DNA of 5,018 nt from Planctomycetota bacterium (lineage in GTDB: Bacteria; Planctomycetota; Phycisphaerae; WQYP01). A program made the translations under genes and the position numbers. Shown here piece by piece: positions 1 to 5,018 of this stretch (positions are counted from its first letter, which is position 1; the number at the start of each line of letters is the position of its first letter). The stretch spans positions 1-5,018 of the forward strand of contig JAJYPG010000150.1 of NCBI GenBank assembly GCA_021795535.1, given 5' to 3'. The notes under the pieces were generated by a model that made no database searches, was not told the origin of the DNA, and saw nothing but the letters and a program-made list of their open reading frames with translations.

Positions 1-425
1 ACAATGTATGTTTTCTCCACCGAATAACGCGGATGGGTAAGTTGATTGGCCAATTCACCATCGTTGGTCATCAGGATTACACCGCGGGAATCCATATCCA
101 GGCGACCCACGGGAAAAACGCGTTCGTTTACACCTTTCATCAATTCATGCACGGTTTTACGGTCCGCCGGGTCGCGCGATGTGACCAGCACACCCTTGGG
201 CTTGTGCAGAATGAAATAGACCGGCTTTTCCGGAGCAAGTGCCTCAACAATTTCATCGCCCACCATCACTTCATCTTTGGCGGGTTCCACCAGAACCGGC
301 AAGGTGCGAACCACCAGGCCGTTCACGCGTACCGTTCCCTGGAGAATCATTTCCTCGCAATGGCGGCGCGATGCGACGCCGCAATCGGCCATGAATTTTT
401 GCAATCTTATTTTCAGTGTTTTCAT
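1..425 (-). CDS. rluB: rRNA pseudouridine synthase, RluB/RsuA family (N-terminal part, runs off left edge)
   Basis: This enzyme family isomerises a specific uridine in 16S or 23S rRNA to pseudouridine in the cytoplasm. The 141 visible residues start MKTLKIRLQKFMADCGVASR. An S4 RNA-binding domain covers about residues 6-60, with the ASRRHCEEMI signature near residue 18. A linker follows, then the start of the synthase domain at FILHKPKGVLVTSRDP (residues 71-86). The catalytic motif is GRLDMDSRG, with Asp110 as the expected nucleophile, followed by TNDGELANQLTHPRYSVEKTY. Family members are usually 230-300 residues, so roughly half is visible. The ATG at 425 is chosen because it sits just before the S4 domain and has a weak GGA 6 nt upstream; an upstream ATG at 435 is in another frame and stops at once. 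It lies 103 bp downstream of manA on the same strand, so cotranscription is possible. RsuA, RluB, RluE and RluF cannot be told apart securely without the C-terminus; the symbol is the best guess. Family assignment is very secure. Confidence 0.93.
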   Translation of the reverse strand, partial: MKTLKIRLQKFMADCGVASRRHCEEMILQGTVRVNGLVVRTLPVLVEPAKDEVMVGDEIVEALAPEKPVYFILHKPKGVLVTSRDPADRKTVHELMKGVNERVFPVGRLDMDSRGVILMTNDGELANQLTHPRYSVEKTYI

Positions 426-528
426 TTTGTTTCCATTTATCTTTTAAGCCATAACCAACAATAGCATACCAGGTTGACTCATCCGGCCCGTTGCCAACCA
501 AATACAAAACCGGCAGCCTTTACCGGAC

Positions 529-1557
529 CTATTCCGGCAAATCCACCTGCAACCAACCGCACGCGCTTACCACACGCAAAGACGCCTTTTCCATTTTAGC
601 AGGCACAAGAATCGTATCGCCCGCAGCCACCGCAACCCCGGCCTGGCCGGGACTCTCCAGAACTCCCTGACCCGCCAAAACAATCCAGACCGCGGCACGC
701 CCCTCCGGCAATGCGGAGGTTCCGCCCGCCACCCATCGGCGGCTAAGCGTAAAATAAGGACAAGAGACCAGGTCGGTTATCTCCATATTTTCCAGCTGCC
801 GCTGCTGGCGAATGATCCGTTCCACCGCAGGCGAGTCAAAAGAGATCACCTCCATGGCGGCATCAATATGCAGGTCGCGCGGTTTACCATCAGAGCACAG
901 CCTGTTCCAGTCAAACACGCGAAACGTGGTATCGCTGGGAGTTTGCACCTCCGCGGCCAGTACACCAGCCCCCAAAGCATGAACCGTGCCGGATTCCAGA
1001 TAGTGGCAATCGCCCACGCGCACGGGAATGGCGTTAAGCAGTTCCGCCACGCGGCCGGTTTTAATGGCATCGGCAAAGGCCTCACGGGTGGTTCCAGGAC
1101 GCAGTCCCTTGTAAATTCTAGCGCCAGGCCGCGCGGCAAGCACATACCAGGCTTCGCTTTTTAAATGAGCATTCACGTGCTTTTGCGCATACGCGGCATC
1201 CGGGTGAACCTGCACGGAAAGGTCTTCGCTGGCATCCAGATATTTAATCAGCAGTGGGAAATATGAACCCGCCTGCGTCTTGTCACCAAGTATATCCGCC
1301 CCATGCCGAACGAGAACCTCATGCAGTGTCAGACCGGCCAGCGGGCCGTTGGCCACCACCGAACTTAGCGAACCATCCGCCAAAGATCCAGTGGAATCTG
1401 CCTTGACCGATCCGGGAGGCAGATCGGCAATTTCCCAGGACTCCCCCACCGGGGCATTGGCGAGCGGGGTGGGAATGTTGCGGCCCAGAACGCGCTGAAT
1501 CTGCCGGCCACCCCATAAACGATTTTGCAATACGGGATTAAATTTCAATGGATACAT
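529..1557 (-). CDS. manA: Mannose-6-phosphate isomerase, class I (phosphomannose isomerase)
   Basis: It interconverts mannose 6-phosphate and fructose 6-phosphate, feeding GDP-mannose and glycan synthesis or mannose catabolism, in the cytoplasm. The 342-residue product starts MYPLKFNPVLQNRLWGG, the usual opening of the short bacterial type I enzymes (about 310-340 residues). The cupin zinc ligands are all visible: Gln116 and His118 in LSVQVHPD, Glu135 in KSEAWYVL and His193 in SGTVHALGAG. The conserved block EVQTPSDTTFRVFDWNR lies at about residues 203-219. The C-terminal cupin half includes WIVLAGQGVL and the GDTILVPA turn near 313-320. The start at 1557 is preferred because homologues begin MYPL; AGG lies 10 nt upstream, a slightly long spacing. 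In-frame ATG at 1575 and GTG at 1587 would add 6 or 10 residues without a better ribosome site. The gene is divergent from the sahR-like gene and intact. No strong promoter was recognised for it. Confidence 0.95.
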   Translation of the reverse strand: MYPLKFNPVLQNRLWGGRQIQRVLGRNIPTPLANAPVGESWEIADLPPGSVKADSTGSLADGSLSSVVANGPLAGLTLHEVLVRHGADILGDKTQAGSYFPLLIKYLDASEDLSVQVHPDAAYAQKHVNAHLKSEAWYVLAARPGARIYKGLRPGTTREAFADAIKTGRVAELLNAIPVRVGDCHYLESGTVHALGAGVLAAEVQTPSDTTFRVFDWNRLCSDGKPRDLHIDAAMEVISFDSPAVERIIRQQRQLENMEITDLVSCPYFTLSRRWVAGGTSALPEGRAAVWIVLAGQGVLESPGQAGVAVAAGDTILVPAKMEKASLRVVSACGWLQVDLPE

Positions 1558-1647
1558 GAAATAATTGCCTGCCATACAAAAGGTCACTTACTTGCCTGCG
1601 AGTTTAACACAATCCGCCGTGCAAAGGGACCCGAACCAAAGGGTCAC

Positions 1648-1776
1648 GGTGTTCCCCGTTTTATCGGGAACCCAAAAAAGCACAGGCGTGTCAACAGACA
1701 CGTCCCTGGGGTGTCCTCACCCGCTTCGGGTCGATCCCGATACATCGGGTGAAAATCCCGATAAAAACAGCACACC
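1648..1776. repeat. Structured dispersed repeat with inverted termini, copy 1 (MITE/REP-like)
   Basis: The first 78 bp (1648-1725) align with 4923-5007 at roughly 80% identity, apart from one 7-bp gap, so this is a repeat family. Its left end, GGTGTTCCCCGTTTTATCGGGA (1648-1669), is matched in inverted form by its right end at 1756-1776, where the reverse strand reads GGTGTGCTGTTTTTATCGGGA. The interior holds short hairpins: GCGTGTC/GACACGT around an AACA loop (1686-1703), GGGTG/CACCC around TCCT (1709-1722), and CCCGAT/ATCGGG (1736-1749). The left flank carries another inverted pair, GACCC/GGGTC (1628-1645). No transposase is present, so movement, if any, would depend on one encoded elsewhere. 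The element lies between the manA start and the sahR promoter. Confidence 0.75.
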
Positions 1777-1802
1777 CAAGGTCCATACAATCCAGGGTGG
1801 GC

Positions 1803-1831
1803 TTGCAACCGGACACGACCATTACTATCAT
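1803..1831 (+). promoter_or_regulatory. Sigma70-type promoter for the sahR-like/ahcY operon
   Basis: TTGCAA (1803-1808) and TATCAT (1826-1831) are separated by exactly 17 bp and match the -35 and -10 consensus at 4/6 and 5/6 positions. Transcription would be expected to start near 1837-1840, immediately before the ATG at 1841. This is a prediction from sequence only. Confidence 0.5.
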
Positions 1832-1840
1832 TATATCCGG

Positions 1841-4182
<2,342 letters not shown>

Positions 4183-4216
4183 TTGTTCGCCCGCATGGCA
4201 AAAAGTAACGTGAAAT

Positions 4217-4245
4217 AAAGGCCCACCGAAAGGTGGGCCTTTTTT
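4217..4245 (+). terminator. Intrinsic terminator of the sahR-like/ahcY operon
   Basis: GGCCCACC (4220-4227) and GGTGGGCC (4232-4239) form a perfect 8-bp GC-rich stem closed by a GAAA tetraloop, followed by six T residues (4240-4245). The A-rich stretch before the stem pairs with the first Ts and could also give a weaker terminator on the opposite strand. Confidence 0.93.
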
Positions 4246-4299
4246 CCGCACAGCCGGGAACGGCGTGCTTTGGACCAACGCAAAAAGTCATGCCACCTG

Positions 4300-4358
4300 A
4301 AATCATAAATATGAAATCTCAAATTCTTAAATCTCAAATCCCGAAATCTCAAATCCTG
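4300..4358. repeat. 15-bp tandem repeat array (AAATCTCAAAT core)
   Basis: Three consecutive 15-bp units start at 4314, 4329 and 4344. Each opens with AAATCTCAAAT and ends with a variable 4-bp tail (TCTT, CCCG, CCTG). A degenerate 14-bp unit precedes them at 4300-4313. Arrays of this kind are scattered in intergenic DNA of many environmental bacterial genomes and carry no known function. An open frame read through it on the minus strand gives only repetitive LRF-type residues and is not a gene. Confidence 0.8.
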
Positions 4359-4399
4359 CAAAAAGCCAATAGCCAACTTGCCACCATGTGAACCCTTAA

Positions 4400-4452
4400 G
4401 TGGTGCCACACACCACGTCTCATTAAGTAAGGCGAAGCCAAACGTCTCATTA
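4400..4452. repeat. Short inverted and direct repeats in the non-coding region
   Basis: GTGGTG (4400-4405) and CACCAC (4411-4416) form a 6-bp hairpin with a 5-base loop. Partly overlapping it, ACGTCTCATTA occurs twice as a direct repeat (4415-4425 and 4442-4452), 27 bp apart. No gene or known element is associated with them; they may be remnants of decayed mobile DNA. Confidence 0.45.
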
Positions 4453-4508
4453 TTCATTACTCATTGAAGCACAGCTTCCACCGCCCAAGCGCCATCCCAT
4501 CGTATTAA

Positions 4509-4537
4509 TCATTGATCTGTGGAAAATTGATCAGTGA
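4509..4537. repeat. 9-bp imperfect inverted repeat
   Basis: TCATTGATC (4509-4517) and GATCAGTGA (4529-4537) pair over nine positions with one G/T wobble, around an 11-base A/T-rich loop. No T-tract follows, so it is not an intrinsic terminator. It lies in a stretch with no recognised gene (about 4453-4680), where I see nothing else beyond a weak direct repeat, AATCTAYTCTCT, at 4657-4668 and 4678-4689. Confidence 0.35.
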
Positions 4538-4680
4538 CGACCGCGTCTACATTTCACCCCTCAGGAGAACCAAATCACGTCATACGCCAATATTTAATAG
4601 GCGACTGTCCCGAATGCCATTAACTTAAACTCCGACTCATAACTCCCGCACAGGAAAATCTACTCTCTATTTTCACCAAT

Positions 4681-4920
4681 CTATTCTCTCGACGAAGCCG
4701 CGCCACATTTGGGTGGGCCAGTACACTTATCCCTTTTTTTCCTCCCTTTAACCGATACGCAAAAAGATTGCCAACCAGCCAATATTCCCAATACCGTTCC
4801 CGGAATGTTCCGCCAATTGAGGCCAATACCCACTGCAATCGTATGCTTTCTAGGCGGAAATATTGTGAGCATCACAATGCCTATGATCACCGCAACGAAA
4901 AGCCAAATCAGCAGAAAGCT
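4681..4920 (-). pseudogene. Probable 5'-truncated small membrane-protein gene, interrupted at the edge of repeat copy 2
   Basis: I do not recognise the family. The open frame reads 79 residues from 4920 to a TAG at 4681. It begins SFLLIWLFVAVIIGIVMLTIF (residues 1-21), a convincing transmembrane helix, followed by PPRKHTIAVGIGLNWRNIPG. A second hydrophobic segment, GTVLGILAGWQSFCVSV (41-57), ends in the basic cluster KGRKKRDK. This looks like a small inner-membrane protein with two helices. There is no ATG before the first helix: an in-frame TAA lies at 4936-4938, inside the structured repeat that begins at 4922-4923. A GTG at 4890 and an ATG at 4872 would start inside the first helix. The simplest reading is that insertion of the repeat removed the start. 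Coding is inferred only from the non-random hydrophobic pattern, so an intergenic chance frame remains possible. Confidence 0.42.
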
Positions 4921-4921
4921 A

Positions 4922-5018
4922 GGGTGTGCCCGTTTTTATCGGGAACCTGAAAAAGCACATGCGTGCCGACAGGCACGCCCCTGGGAGCGCGGGTGTCCTC
5001 ACCCGCTTTGGTTCGGCA
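4922..5018. repeat. Structured dispersed repeat, copy 2 (truncated by window edge)
   Basis: Its left end reads GGGTGTGCCCGTTTTTATCG and aligns with copy 1 from position 1648. It has a 7-bp perfect hairpin GCGTGCC/GGCACGC around GACA (4961-4978) and a second 7-bp hairpin GCGGGTG/CACCCGC around TCCT (4989-5006). Relative to copy 1 it has 7 extra bases (GAGCGCG) before the second hairpin. After 5007 it diverges from copy 1's interior and reads CTTTGGTTCGG, which is the reverse complement of an 11-bp stretch in copy 1's left flank (1631-1641). The right terminus lies beyond the window. Confidence 0.72.

Noticed and set aside
33..464. Plus-strand open frame of 143 residues
   Set aside because: It is the antisense shadow of the pseudouridine synthase, which has clear family motifs on the other strand.
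498..528. Possible terminator after manA (CCGG/CCGG with TTTT on the minus strand)
   Set aside because: The stem is only 4 bp with a 9-base loop, too weak to call.
1565..1840. Extended N-terminus (92 residues) for the SahR-like protein starting at 1565
   Set aside because: The added stretch is translation of the structured repeat and intergenic DNA, overlaps the manA 5' end, and puts the start upstream of the best promoter. The conserved winged helix begins only after 1841.
4300..4358. CRISPR-like array
   Set aside because: Units are 15 bp and directly adjacent with only 4-bp variable tails; there are no spacers of about 30 bp and no cas genes.
4600..4630. Possible insertion-sequence end (AGGCGACTGTCCCGAATGCC)
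   Set aside because: The wording resembles transposon ends seen in other genomes, but no partner terminus, transposase or target duplication is visible in the window.

Overview
The window looks like ordinary bacterial chromosome of about 50-55% GC. Protein style suggests the PVC group (Planctomycetes, Verrucomicrobia, Lentisphaerae and relatives). The cues are the EVQTPSDTTFRVFDW block in ManA, the GRLDMDSRG block in the pseudouridine synthase, and non-coding stretches rich in short A/T-type repeats. This placement is an inference from wording, not a database result.

Layout, left to right. (1) Positions 1-425, minus strand: N-terminal 141 residues of an RluB/RsuA-family 16S/23S rRNA pseudouridine synthase running off the left edge. 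(2) 529-1557, minus strand: class I mannose-6-phosphate isomerase (manA) with an intact zinc site, in the same direction as the synthase and 103 bp upstream of it. (3) 1558-1840: divergent intergenic region holding copy 1 of a structured dispersed repeat with inverted termini, then a good sigma70-type promoter for the plus strand. (4) 1841-2857, plus strand: ArsR-type winged helix fused to a SAM-methyltransferase-like domain, the architecture of the SAH-sensing repressor SahR. (5) 2917-4182, plus strand: S-adenosylhomocysteine hydrolase (ahcY) of the short archaeal/Thermotoga type, followed by a strong intrinsic terminator. (6) 4183-5018: 836 bp without a convincing intact gene. It holds a 15-bp tandem repeat array, small inverted and direct repeats, a probable 5'-truncated small membrane-protein gene on the minus strand, and copy 2 of the structured repeat, cut by the right edge.

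The most coherent unit is the sahR-like/ahcY pair. The methyltransferase-like domain probably senses SAH. When SAH accumulates, the repressor would release its own promoter and let AhcY break SAH into adenosine and homocysteine. The promoter lies so close to the first ATG that the mRNA may be leaderless. An inverted repeat over the start codon is a candidate operator, and a long hairpin followed by five T residues lies between the two genes. The minus-strand genes (rRNA modification, mannose/fructose phosphate interconversion) are housekeeping genes with no obvious link to this unit. I see no phage, CRISPR, toxin-antitoxin or defence system. The more unusual material is the structured repeat family and the small regulatory structures around the SAH operon.
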